A DNA stretch of 44,286 nucleotides from Butyrivibrio sp. (GTDB lineage Bacteria > Bacillota > Clostridia > Lachnospirales > Lachnospiraceae), in NCBI GenBank assembly GCA_015056575.1, contig SVGA01000027.1, positions 1-44,286 on the forward strand, given 5' to 3'. The number at the start of each line of letters is the position of its first letter. Positions within the stretch are counted from its first letter, which is position 1. A program made the translations under genes and the position numbers. Under the pieces are notes generated by a model that was given only the letters and a program-made list of their open reading frames with translations, ran no database searches and was not told where the DNA came from. Of the stretch, positions 16,072 to 24,643 are shown in pieces.

Positions 16072-19000
16072 TTACTCCCGATCTTCCATAAGTGCTTCAA
16101 ACTGCGCCCCGGTGAGTCGATTTTCCTTCACCAGAACATCTACGATTTTCTCAATCTTATCCCTGCCTTCAGTGATGATCTGAAGAGTATTCGCCATCTC
16201 TTTTCTCAAAAGAGAGTTGATCTTGGCAACATATTCAGAGGCCAGAGCAGACTTCATGATCTCGTCTCTGTCAAGAACCATCATCTGGTCATCCTCCATT
16301 CCGTAAGTACACAGAATGCGGAAAGCAAGGTTCGTGGCCTGCTTAAGGTCACTTGAGGCACCGGTGTTAAGGGATGCATCCTTGCCAAAGAATATCTGCT
16401 CGGCTGCACGTCCAGCCAGCGATGTCCTGATCTTGCCAATGAGCTGCTCTCTGGTATATTCCGGAATGTCCTCCGCATTGGCATGCTGCATATAGCCGCC
16501 AAAGTTGCCTCTAGACTCAATGGTTATGTAGGAAGGCTTGTCTCCGCTAAGGTAGGATACATAGGCATGACCGGTCTCATGATATGCCACTTTTCGATAG
16601 TAGTCCGGTGTGTGCTCTTTCTTTTCACCGTAGTTATACTCTTCCAGGGCATTTAAGATGTCCTTGTCGCTTACCTGTCTTCCTTCTCTTCCGGCATTTC
16701 TGAATGCAAGATCAATAACATTCTGAAGGATAGCCAGACTCTGCCCGGTTGTCCTCTCAGCTACGCTCTTTGCTATCTCCTCAGAAACGCCTTCTATGTT
16801 CTTGTTCTTAAGAAGCCTTAAGATATAGGTTTTTCTCTCCTCCTCGTTGGGAAGATCCACATATATCTTGTTGTCAAATCTTCGGATCAGGGCGCTGTCC
16901 AAGGATGAAATTCCATCGGACTCCGCTCCTACGCCGTAGTTTGTGGCCGCCAGAACAAATACAGGCTTGGAACTGCTGGCAGAAGAAAATCCATCCATCT
17001 CCGTCAGAAGGACATTCAGCATGCTGTCCGTTACGGCTGTAAACTCAGATCCGGTCCTCTGCTTACCTATGGCATCGATCTCATCTATGAAAATGATGGC
17101 AGGCGCAAACTTCCTGGCCCTCTTAAAGAGCTTTCTGATATTGGCCTCACTCTCACCCACATATTTGTTCTTGAAATTAGCCGCGCTGGTCTCCATGAAG
17201 TGAACATCGCATTCCCCGGCCATGGCCTTTGCCAGCATGGTCTTACCTGTTCCGGGAGGTCCGTAGAGAAGAACACCCTTGGGCGCCTTGCCTCCTGCCG
17301 CCAGGAACTGCTTGGGATTCTTGAGATACTTAACGAAGTACTGAAGCTCTTCCTTGGCCTTCTCGGCGCCGATGATATCAGAAAACCGCACATTGGGTCT
17401 TTCGGCGTCGCTGAGGATCGAACCGCGGCTCTCCACATCCACCGCCATTCTCTTCTTGAGATCGTAGTAGCGGATCAGAGCCTTTCCTTCGTTGATCTCC
17501 TGCTTGGTGGAAAAGTCTATAACCCAGCCTCTCTGGGTGAAATCGCGGCTCTCCCTCTCCATATACAGTTCTTCCATTATCTGGGTAAACAGACGCTTAA
17601 AGCCAGCTCCCCGACCGGTGTCAACGGATGCAATTCCCGCAGCTCCCTCCTGAATGAAGGTATTGCGGTCAACATCCGAGAATTTCCCGTTCATCTCAAG
17701 CAGATAGATGGGAAGTTCAGCCTGTGTATCAGCAATGCAATGAAGAAGCTTTACACCCTTTGTATTGTAGTCTGCAATACTGAGGATCGTATCGTCCTCC
17801 TTGTTCCTGCCAAGGAAGGGATCGATATAAACTGCAGAAATATCGCTGTTAAGATACTCCTTAGCCTTTTCAAAGTCAGCTGTCCTGTGAATGGTGTACC
17901 TGCTGCTTTCAAGGTCATCAAACATCTCATTGTCCGAGAAAAACAGAACCTCGCTCTTCTCCTCACTCTTAAACAGACCCTTAAGTTCAGGATCTATTCC
18001 GTCCCATTCCACATCAATGTTAATGGACTTTATGGCATCGTCAGCGGATTTACTGTTCTCCATCTGACGAAGAAGCTCATAGATCTCATCTTTTAAGAAC
18101 TTTCCGCTCTGTCCCACAGCGACTCTGGCATCGATATCTCCGCCTCTGTTATAGATGAAAAGAAGAGGCAGATAATTGGAATACTTGACTTTAACGCCGT
18201 ATTCCTCCTCCATGCCACGCACTATCTGATCGAAATTGTCTTTAACCAGCTCCACCAGATACTTAACGGAGAGGTGATTAAAAAGAATGATGTTGCCGGA
18301 AGCTATCCTGGAGCAGAACTCAGGTGACAGCGCAGGTTCGCCGTCAGGTCCTTTCTCGGAGGTAATGGCATCCACCACAACCTTCTCCGGAAGAGTTGTA
18401 AGATTTACGCTCCTGTCAGAGTAAAGCTCACGCCCAACATTGGAGGTGAATATTATAGTTACATCCCTGAAGCTGACAACCTTTTTGCCCATTGTGCCAT
18501 TGAGTCTTCCTGATCCGAGGATCTGCAAAAACTGCCTCAGAACAACGGGATGAGCCTTTTCTATTTCATCAAACACAAGCAGACATTCCGGGTTTTTGGA
18601 AACAAAACCTGCAATGTTATTCTCGGATACGCTGCTGAAATTACCCGGGCTTCCGATGAGCTCCTGAATAGCCTGTGAGGTTACATACTCACTCATGTTG
18701 AAGATCTTGTACGGGATCCCCAGAGACTTACCTGCTGTCTCGGCCAAAAGAGTCTTACCCACTCCGGGTGGTCCGAAGAAGAAGAAAAATGATCTAGGTC
18801 TGTCTCCTTCTCTGGTTTTCCTTAAAAGTTCTCCCTGGTTATACCCCTGGATGAACTTAAGAACCGCCTGATCCTGACCTTTTACCACATCAAGAAGGGC
18901 TATACTCAGTTCCCTGTACTTCTTTGAAAGATCCGAAAGGCTTCTGGGATCATCGCTTTCCTTTTGCTGATCCTTGCTTTTGGAAGCCGGTTCTTTTTCT

Positions 19001-19563
19001 GCTGGTGAATCCTCTTTCTTGTCTGTTACACTTCCGGTATCGCATCTGACTGTCTTCTCATTGACCTTAGGCTCTGTGATTCCTGTCTTTTCTCCCTTTG
19101 CGGCCTTTTCACCCACCTCTTCCCGGGGCATATTTTCCCTGAGCTCTCCCATGTACTTATATACATCCGACAGCTCTTTTCCCTCGGAAAAATATTTGTC
19201 CATGGAAACATATGAGAGTTCCCGTGCTTTTCCGAGAATTTCGGAAGAAGCGGTGTCAGGGGTTGTTCCCTTCAGATACTCTTCAAACTTATCTTTTGCT
19301 TCTCTGATCCTGTCCTTAGATATATACGGCAATAGCAGTAATAAGCCGGATTTGATCATGTCCAAATCCAGCTTATTATCAGAGAACCACTTACGTGCCG
19401 TCTCGAGATCGTCCATGCATTCCGACGGAACAAAGATGCCAACCTGAGTCTCATCCAGCGTAAGTAATTTGGAATAGCCAAATATCACGTTGTCAGGATA
19501 TACATCTGCGTCGCGGCAAAACTGCATCGCAACCTCGAAAACCCTATTTCGGCCGGCGCTCAT
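16072..19563 (-). CDS. Clp-type AAA+ / FtsH-type AAA zinc protease fusion
   Basis: A 1163-residue soluble protein. Residues 1-150 are helical and unassigned, and 150-210 form a charged linker. Residues 210-520 are an Hsp100/Clp AAA+ module: Walker A GPPGVGKT 264-271, Walker B VFDEIEKAHP 330-339, sensor-1 TSN 373-375 and a PEFCSR arginine finger near 419. The usual pore motif GYVG reads NFSS. Residues 538-660 look like a response-regulator receiver fold without its conserved Lys. Residues 720-1163 are FtsH-like: FSDIIGAEKAKEEL, Walker A GPPGTGKT 768-775, pore region NKYVGESEAN, Walker B IIFIDEID 823-830, protease HETGH 995-999 and third zinc ligand D1072 (GASSDLKQAT). FtsH membrane helices are absent. 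It starts three bases after the YbjN-like stop without a strong site, suggesting coupled translation. Confidence 0.93.
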   Translation of the reverse strand: MSAGRNRVFEVAMQFCRDADVYPDNVIFGYSKLLTLDETQVGIFVPSECMDDLETARKWFSDNKLDLDMIKSGLLLLLPYISKDRIREAKDKFEEYLKGTTPDTASSEILGKARELSYVSMDKYFSEGKELSDVYKYMGELRENMPREEVGEKAAKGEKTGITEPKVNEKTVRCDTGSVTDKKEDSPAEKEPASKSKDQQKESDDPRSLSDLSKKYRELSIALLDVVKGQDQAVLKFIQGYNQGELLRKTREGDRPRSFFFFFGPPGVGKTLLAETAGKSLGIPYKIFNMSEYVTSQAIQELIGSPGNFSSVSENNIAGFVSKNPECLLVFDEIEKAHPVVLRQFLQILGSGRLNGTMGKKVVSFRDVTIIFTSNVGRELYSDRSVNLTTLPEKVVVDAITSEKGPDGEPALSPEFCSRIASGNIILFNHLSVKYLVELVKDNFDQIVRGMEEEYGVKVKYSNYLPLLFIYNRGGDIDARVAVGQSGKFLKDEIYELLRQMENSKSADDAIKSINIDVEWDGIDPELKGLFKSEEKSEVLFFSDNEMFDDLESSRYTIHRTADFEKAKEYLNSDISAVYIDPFLGRNKEDDTILSIADYNTKGVKLLHCIADTQAELPIYLLEMNGKFSDVDRNTFIQEGAAGIASVDTGRGAGFKRLFTQIMEELYMERESRDFTQRGWVIDFSTKQEINEGKALIRYYDLKKRMAVDVESRGSILSDAERPNVRFSDIIGAEKAKEELQYFVKYLKNPKQFLAAGGKAPKGVLLYGPPGTGKTMLAKAMAGECDVHFMETSAANFKNKYVGESEANIRKLFKRARKFAPAIIFIDEIDAIGKQRTGSEFTAVTDSMLNVLLTEMDGFSSASSSKPVFVLAATNYGVGAESDGISSLDSALIRRFDNKIYVDLPNEEERKTYILRLLKNKNIEGVSEEIAKSVAERTTGQSLAILQNVIDLAFRNAGREGRQVSDKDILNALEEYNYGEKKEHTPDYYRKVAYHETGHAYVSYLSGDKPSYITIESRGNFGGYMQHANAEDIPEYTREQLIGKIRTSLAGRAAEQIFFGKDASLNTGASSDLKQATNLAFRILCTYGMEDDQMMVLDRDEIMKSALASEYVAKINSLLRKEMANTLQIITEGRDKIEKIVDVLVKENRLTGAQFEALMEDRE

Positions 19564-19566
19564 GCC

Positions 19567-19977
19567 TTATGCCCAGAGGGCCTTCATGAATACCGGATAC
19601 GCGCCCTCAACGATCTTAACCATCCTGATCATGAGTTCAAAGCACTCGGGGCCGCAGGAATCCAACTGAATGACAGCGTCAAGCTTTGCACATATGCTGC
19701 CGTTTTCAGTATCAAGTACAAATTTCACCAATCTGTACTGACCGTTAACTTCATTAAGTACAGGGTATATCTTATCATATTTATCTGCCGGGACAGTTAT
19801 ATACTCAAGTCCCTCAAGATGCACATGAGCATCATCTTCATCAAAATCAAAGAAAATGCTGATCGAGCCCCCCTCAAAATTCCAGCCGACTCTAAGAAGT
19901 GAATCGTTTATAATTGTGGGCTTTGTGTCCTGGGCCTCAAAAAACGCCTCTACTACCTTTGCTGCCATACCTGCCAT
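19567..19977 (-). CDS. YbjN-like small protein
   Basis: A 136-residue acidic cytosolic protein resembling the YbjN family, whose fold is like type III secretion chaperones: GWNFEGGSISIFFDFDEDDAHVHLEGLEYITVPADKYDKIYPVLNEVN, then FVLDTENGSICAKLDAVIQLD and a helical end. Family members are small adaptor or chaperone-like proteins with no enzymatic motif. GGAGG lies ten bases before the ATG. It is the first gene of the operon with the Clp-FtsH fusion and the diguanylate cyclase, three bases from the former. A substrate-adaptor or chaperone role for that protease is a reasonable guess, not shown. Confidence 0.85.
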   Translation of the reverse strand: MAGMAAKVVEAFFEAQDTKPTIINDSLLRVGWNFEGGSISIFFDFDEDDAHVHLEGLEYITVPADKYDKIYPVLNEVNGQYRLVKFVLDTENGSICAKLDAVIQLDSCGPECFELMIRMVKIVEGAYPVFMKALWA

Positions 19978-20114
19978 AACATTTATACCTCCATATCATT
20001 TATGCTAGAACATAATTAATTATATGCAATACAGATACCTTTTGCAAATAAACCACAAGTGTGGTTAACTGGGATAGGTATATCCAAAAATCACTTAAAT
20101 GGCGGACAAAATCT

Positions 20115-22001
20115 ATGAATATGCTCTTTCTTATCTACCCTGTTGTTCTCACAATTTTAATATTTTTCGGTGCAAGCTTTACAGGACTTGTAAAGCCGCA
20201 CAAATGTCCAGATCCCTATGCTGCCCACGATGACTTTTTTGTCCAGAGCAAAATGATAAGGGCGGGGGCCTGCCTTTTCATAATTCTCCATCACCTGGTG
20301 CAGAAGATCTCGATCTACGGCAATATCGACAAGGGACCTATCAACGTATTCAATGACGTGGGATACCTTCTTACGGCTGTCTACTTTTTTTACTCGGGAT
20401 ACGGGCTTCTTACAAGCTTTTATTCCAAGGAGGGGTATCTTGACACCTTCCTTATAAAGAGACTTCCCACAATCCTTCTGCCCTTCTGGCTCATTAACAT
20501 CATCAACATCCTGATAAACAGATTCGTCTACGGCCAAAAAGAGGGCATCATTGAGATCCTTAAGGATGTCTTCGGGCTGCAGCTGGTAAACGGCAACGGA
20601 TGGTTCATCATAGAGATTGCTGTGATCTACCTTATGTTCTACGTGATCTTCCGTCTTGTAAAAAACAGCGACGCAGCCATCATCCTTCTTGGCATCGCTG
20701 TTCTTGCCATTATTCCCTATGCCTATTCCCTGGGACACGATTCCGAAGGAGTAAAGAGCACCTGGTTTCATGGAGAGTGGTGGTTTATCTCAACGACTGT
20801 CTTTGTTCTTGGCATCGTCTACGCAAGGTTTAAGAAAAATTTCGACGGATTTATAAAAAAGTACTATTATCCGGTGCTCATCACCTCTTTTGTGATATCT
20901 CTTATCACCCACTTTACAGCGGTTATGTGCCTTCGATTCCTTGGCTACTACCATACCGGAATGCCTTCGGCCACAAGAGACGGCGTGATCACCCTTATTG
21001 CCCAGAACATTGATTCCTGCGTCTTTGCATTTCTGATCCTTGTTCTGTCCATGAGGATTTCCCTTGGCAATCGCTTCCTTAGATTTCTCAGCGGCGTAAG
21101 CCTTGAGCTGTTCCTTATCCACGGCACGCTTCTGGAGCTGGTGTTTGATAAGTCAGCTTCTCCGGATGGTGTCCGATTTTTGATAGTTTACATTGTGTCC
21201 ATCGCCGCCACTGCTGTTATAGCTCCTGTCATTGATTTTGTGGTCAAAAGAGCCATCACTTTCCTTAAGTTTGTGACAGCCGACGAAAGAAACAAGAAGA
21301 AGGTAGCTCTTGGTGCTCTTTCTGTGCTCCTTGTGGCCCTTGCGGTTGTGGGAGGGCTCCTTTACGGGGAGAGGTTCTTCTTTGCAAAGGAGACCTATAC
21401 GGAAGAGATGAAGGTCATAAAAAAGGCTGCCGTAGGTGAGGAAGTCCTCTTCGGACGTTTTGACACCAATCCTCTGATTCCCGGCGCTGAACGCATGACC
21501 TGGATCGTCGTGAGCAAAAAAAGCGGCGTTGCCACTCTTCTTGCAAAAAAGGGAATAGACGGATATTACTATAATCAAAAACACGAAGCCGTATCCTGGA
21601 AGGATTCGGATCTTCGTGCATATATAAATTCAGACAGATATATGAAAATTTTTAATTCCTATGAAAAGAAAAGTACTGAGCCGGATCCCGACGGGGACTA
21701 CTTCTCTCTTCTAACTGCCGATGAAGCTGCAGCTTTCTTTGGCTCGGATAAAGACAGGGAGCTTGTTATCTCTGACGTTGCCAAAAACCGCGGTACGAAT
21801 ATGAATACCATGAGCAAGATCCACAGCTGGGATATGAAAAAGTACCATACCTCCTGGTGGTGGCTTAGGGGTGATGATGGAGTATCTGATTTCACAGCTC
21901 CCATTGTAACTGAAGATGGCACCATTGAACTTGGTGAGAAGTACGTCAACAAGCCCGCAGGTGCCATTCGTCCCGTTATATGGGTCAAATACGGTATTTA
22001 A
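20115..22001 (+). CDS. Membrane acyltransferase (family 3) with a C-terminal DUF6273-like domain
   Basis: About 628 residues. The first 400 form an OafA/WecH-type acyltransferase 3 domain with roughly ten membrane helices; the family His lies in IRAGACLFIILHHL near residue 58. After one more helix (about 410-430) an external domain follows that resembles DUF6273: GEEVLFGRFDTN, MTWIVVSKKSGVATLLAKKGIDG, WKDSDLRAYINSD. Acyltransferase 3 proteins move acyl groups onto surface polysaccharide, lipid or peptide; the target here is unknown. I place the start at the ATG at 20115; a GTG at 20061 extends the frame but has no ribosome-binding site. It is divergent from the YbjN operon and ends three bases from the convergent CPBP gene. 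Confidence 0.85.
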   Translation: MNMLFLIYPVVLTILIFFGASFTGLVKPHKCPDPYAAHDDFFVQSKMIRAGACLFIILHHLVQKISIYGNIDKGPINVFNDVGYLLTAVYFFYSGYGLLTSFYSKEGYLDTFLIKRLPTILLPFWLINIINILINRFVYGQKEGIIEILKDVFGLQLVNGNGWFIIEIAVIYLMFYVIFRLVKNSDAAIILLGIAVLAIIPYAYSLGHDSEGVKSTWFHGEWWFISTTVFVLGIVYARFKKNFDGFIKKYYYPVLITSFVISLITHFTAVMCLRFLGYYHTGMPSATRDGVITLIAQNIDSCVFAFLILVLSMRISLGNRFLRFLSGVSLELFLIHGTLLELVFDKSASPDGVRFLIVYIVSIAATAVIAPVIDFVVKRAITFLKFVTADERNKKKVALGALSVLLVALAVVGGLLYGERFFFAKETYTEEMKVIKKAAVGEEVLFGRFDTNPLIPGAERMTWIVVSKKSGVATLLAKKGIDGYYYNQKHEAVSWKDSDLRAYINSDRYMKIFNSYEKKSTEPDPDGDYFSLLTADEAAAFFGSDKDRELVISDVAKNRGTNMNTMSKIHSWDMKKYHTSWWWLRGDDGVSDFTAPIVTEDGTIELGEKYVNKPAGAIRPVIWVKYGI

Positions 22002-22004
22002 TCA

Positions 22005-22922
22005 TCACTCGGTTGCAGCCTCCTCGGCTTTCTTCTTGCTGAATACTTCTACTGCTTCCTTGTTGTTCTCATTCATTGCGATCCTTCTCAAAACCTTCTT
22101 GATAAGGAATGAAAAACCTATTGAAATCACAAGAAGGATAAGCCCTGCTATCAGCATTACATTGGACTGTGTTCTGGTCACCTCAGCCTGCTGAGCAAAA
22201 TCAATGCCTGAAAGTTCAGCTGATGCCTGCACTACAGCAAGAACAAGAAAACCAAAGCTGTTGTATATGAAGTGCATGATGATAGATGTCCAGATGCTTC
22301 CGCTGGCAAAGTTAACCAGAGCGAATATAGTGCCAATAACTATGGCATAGCACATCTGATTGATGTTAAGGTGAAGGATGCCAAACATGACTCCTGAAAT
22401 AACCGCTGCCACAGCCAGGGATGTGACTCTTCTGAATCTGTTGAAGCAAAAGCCTCTCATTGCCGACTCCTCACAGATAGGTGCAACAACGGCTACCACA
22501 ATATAGGAAGTCAGTAAAGATCCTGATGTAAGCGTATCTGACGATGCAATAATAGTATTAGGCACAAAAACCTGAGAAAGAGCGTTTGCACACCATAAAA
22601 GCGGGGCGCTGACTATTGTAAGAAGAACCGTCCAGAGTATCGTTGAAACCTTGATCTTTCTGAAGCCAAAGCTCTCCGGTACACGTTCCTTCTTCATCAG
22701 TGTGTAGATTATCGCGGGAATAACCAATGCAACCTCGGTAATTGTTCCAAACACCACCAGGGGAAGCTCTACATTGATAAGCCCAATAACTGTGCCTACA
22801 AGAATGTTCAGAACCAGCATAAGGATAAATACCACGATGATTCCAATCACTTCCCTGGCCACACCGGGTTTCTTCTTGGCTGTGACTGTCTGTTCCAATT
22901 CATTATCCATTTCATTGTTCAT
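22005..22922 (-). CDS. CPBP-family intramembrane metalloprotease
   Basis: About 305 residues with eight hydrophobic segments. The CPBP (CAAX protease, Abi) motifs are present: EESAMRGF (EExxxR), GILHLNIN and the later MHFIYNSFG. These are intramembrane proteases of the Rce1 type, often tied to peptide maturation or self-immunity, but the substrate is unknown and no bacteriocin gene is adjacent. The ATG at 22922 has GGAGG seven bases upstream; an ATG 51 bases earlier lacks this. The last 20 residues are charged (KKKAEEAATE). It ends three bases from the acyltransferase stop in convergent orientation with no hairpin between. Confidence 0.92.
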   Translation of the reverse strand: MNNEMDNELEQTVTAKKKPGVAREVIGIIVVFILMLVLNILVGTVIGLINVELPLVVFGTITEVALVIPAIIYTLMKKERVPESFGFRKIKVSTILWTVLLTIVSAPLLWCANALSQVFVPNTIIASSDTLTSGSLLTSYIVVAVVAPICEESAMRGFCFNRFRRVTSLAVAAVISGVMFGILHLNINQMCYAIVIGTIFALVNFASGSIWTSIIMHFIYNSFGFLVLAVVQASAELSGIDFAQQAEVTRTQSNVMLIAGLILLVISIGFSFLIKKVLRRIAMNENNKEAVEVFSKKKAEEAATE

Positions 22923-23027
22923 CTTTTTTCCTCCATTAAACAACACTTTTTTCCTACCATAAAAATTTATCATAGTAAAATACGCCTGTCACTCCTGCAT
23001 ATTTAACCATTTTTATCGGATCATGCT

Positions 23028-23798
23028 TTAATTTGCAAAGCACTCCGGTATTTCTTTTACTCCCCTGCTCATACAAAGTGCAGATGAAGCCCCTGTGTAG
23101 GAAAGGGGATTGCCGTCAATATCCGTGACGCTGCAACCGGCCTCCTTGGCGATGAGAGCTGCTGCCGCATAGTCCCATATCTGGATCTTCAGCTCGAAGT
23201 AAAGTCCGCACCTCCCAATGGCAACGCAGCACATATCCCAGGCTGCTGTCCCGGACCTTCTAAGGTCCACGCACAGCGGAAGGAGTCTTTTTGCCATATC
23301 AAAAGACCTGTCTCGCAATTCTTCGTAATATGGGGCCGTTCCAAAGCAGGCAAGCTGCTGAGAAAGCGGCGCATCGCAGGACATGATCCTCTCCCCGTTC
23401 ATGTATGCGCCCTCTCCTTGGATGGCGGAGAACATCATGTCATCGTAAGGATTGTAAACAACTGCCATGTAGGGCTTTCCGTCCTTCAGAAGGCCGATAG
23501 ATACTACTGAAGGCCTGTATTCATAGATGAAATTGGAAGTTCCGTCTATGGGATCAATAACGAAGCAGTAGCCGCTTGCCATCTTGGCTGAGAATTCGTT
23601 CTGGCCGTCCTCTTCCCCGAGAAACTCTGCTTCCGGAAGTATCTCTTTTAACCTGTCCACAAGAAACCTCTGAACCTTCTCATCCGTCTCGGTGACGAAG
23701 TTGGCGTGACCCGATTTCTCCATGATCTTAGGGCGTTTGGCGGTAAGAAGTATATCTCCCGCCTGCCTTGCTGCCTGTTTGATGTCTTCTACTGTCAT
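23028..23798 (-). CDS. Inositol monophosphatase family protein
   Basis: A 256-residue Mg-dependent sugar-phosphate phosphatase of the SuhB/IMPase family. Metal-binding motifs are complete: GEEDG (E62, E63), DPIDGTSNF (D82, D85) and WDYAA (D209). Substrates in the family include inositol phosphate, and in some members fructose-1,6-bisphosphate or PAP; I cannot choose among them. It starts 14 bases after the TauE-like gene with AAAGGAG upstream, so the two form one operon. Confidence 0.93.
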   Translation of the reverse strand: MTVEDIKQAARQAGDILLTAKRPKIMEKSGHANFVTETDEKVQRFLVDRLKEILPEAEFLGEEDGQNEFSAKMASGYCFVIDPIDGTSNFIYEYRPSVVSIGLLKDGKPYMAVVYNPYDDMMFSAIQGEGAYMNGERIMSCDAPLSQQLACFGTAPYYEELRDRSFDMAKRLLPLCVDLRRSGTAAWDMCCVAIGRCGLYFELKIQIWDYAAAALIAKEAGCSVTDIDGNPLSYTGASSALCMSRGVKEIPECFAN

Positions 23799-23812
23799 TT
23801 TACATTTCTCCT

Positions 23813-24532
23813 TTACAATACATTGTTCAGAATCAGCGCGATTCCGGATATGATCAGCAAAATTATCACTATCTTTTTTACCACATGTTCACTTATCTTT
23901 CCAGCACTGAGCATTCCCGCCACAAGGCCGATAAGCATGAACGGCGTAAGCATTAGAGCCCGCTTAAATGCAGATAAGGTCAGGATACCGTAAAAGAAAT
24001 ACAGGATGATCCTGAAAGTGTTCTCGATCACAAACACTGTGCAGATATTGGCCTTGAAGGCCTTCATATTATCCGTAGTCCTGCCAATATAAGCACCGAG
24101 CAGCGCTCCGACGCCGTAGAGTCCGCACAGAAAGCCTGACAGAATGCCTATTATCGTAAGCATCAGTTTCGAACTCCCCGTCTTCTTGTGAGAAAATTCT
24201 CTGAGCAGCATCTCTATTCCAACAAATATCACCAGCACGCCGAAGATTATCCTGACCACCGTGACTTCAGCATTTTTCAGGAAAAGAGCTCCTCCAAAGC
24301 TTCCGACAATTACCATGATAGCCAGCGGAAGAACGATCTTAAGGTCAATTGCCTTCCTCTCTTTCCAGCTTATTATCAGGTTTGTCGGATATCCAAGAAC
24401 AAGCTCCAGCGGAGATATATTTATATTAGCTGCCGTGAAACTTAGTATTGACGTAAAGACAAGAGTGTTTGCAAAGCCGCATAACCCCTTAACATAGAAC
24501 GCAAAAAATGTTGCAATTATCCAATAGCCCAT
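23813..24532 (-). CDS. TauE/SafE-family anion permease
   Basis: About 239 residues with eight hydrophobic segments and the two-fold repeat typical of the TauE/SafE (DUF81) family (GFANTLVFTSILSF and later SGFLCGLYGVGALLGAYI). Members move sulfite, sulfoacetate or related organic anions. I use the ATG at 24532; a TTG seven codons earlier lies inside the Shine-Dalgarno-containing hairpin. It shares an operon with the inositol monophosphatase. Its leader can form two competing hairpins that expose or hide GGGGAG, so expression is probably controlled at translation. Confidence 0.88.
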   Translation of the reverse strand: MGYWIIATFFAFYVKGLCGFANTLVFTSILSFTAANINISPLELVLGYPTNLIISWKERKAIDLKIVLPLAIMVIVGSFGGALFLKNAEVTVVRIIFGVLVIFVGIEMLLREFSHKKTGSSKLMLTIIGILSGFLCGLYGVGALLGAYIGRTTDNMKAFKANICTVFVIENTFRIILYFFYGILTLSAFKRALMLTPFMLIGLVAGMLSAGKISEHVVKKIVIILLIISGIALILNNVL

Positions 24533-24545
24533 ATCACAAAGACAT

Positions 24546-24609
24546 CTCCCCAATTGCCTGTATTGGGGCTGTGAAAAAATGAGAGATCATTTTGGGCAGC
24601 CCCTTTTTT
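24546..24609 (-). promoter_or_regulatory. Leader with mutually exclusive hairpins before the TauE gene
   Basis: On the minus strand the first hairpin has arms GGGGCTG (24597-24603) and CAGCCCC (24565-24571), with an inner stem AAAATGA/TCATTTT. A second hairpin pairs CCCCAAT (24562-24568) with ATTGGGG (24548-24554); its 3' arm contains the GGGGAG ribosome-binding site at 24546-24551. The CCCC at 24565-24568 can be used by only one of them, so the first hairpin would free the site. On the plus strand the first hairpin ends in TTTTTT and looks like a terminator, but no plus-strand gene lies upstream within 2.5 kb. I do not recognise a known riboswitch class. Confidence 0.55.
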
Positions 24610-24643
24610 ATTTAACGTTTTTCCCCCTCCAAAGCAACTCTTT

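Noticed and set aside
16072..16100. TTG start at 16100 for the diguanylate cyclase
   Set aside because: It lies inside the protease gene without a ribosome-binding site. The ATG at 16070 has GGGAG and directly follows the protease stop.
17200..18096. A 298-codon plus-strand frame opposite the AAA+ protease gene
   Set aside because: It mirrors the codons of the strong minus-strand gene, shows no domain and has no ribosome-binding site. It is a shadow.
22005..22922. Bacteriocin immunity role for the CPBP protease
   Set aside because: No double-glycine leader peptide or bacteriocin exporter is adjacent, so I left the function open.
24565..24609. Plus-strand intrinsic terminator
   Set aside because: The hairpin and T6 are real on the plus strand, but no plus-strand gene lies within 2.5 kb upstream. 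A minus-strand leader structure before TauE explains it better; an antisense RNA remains possible.
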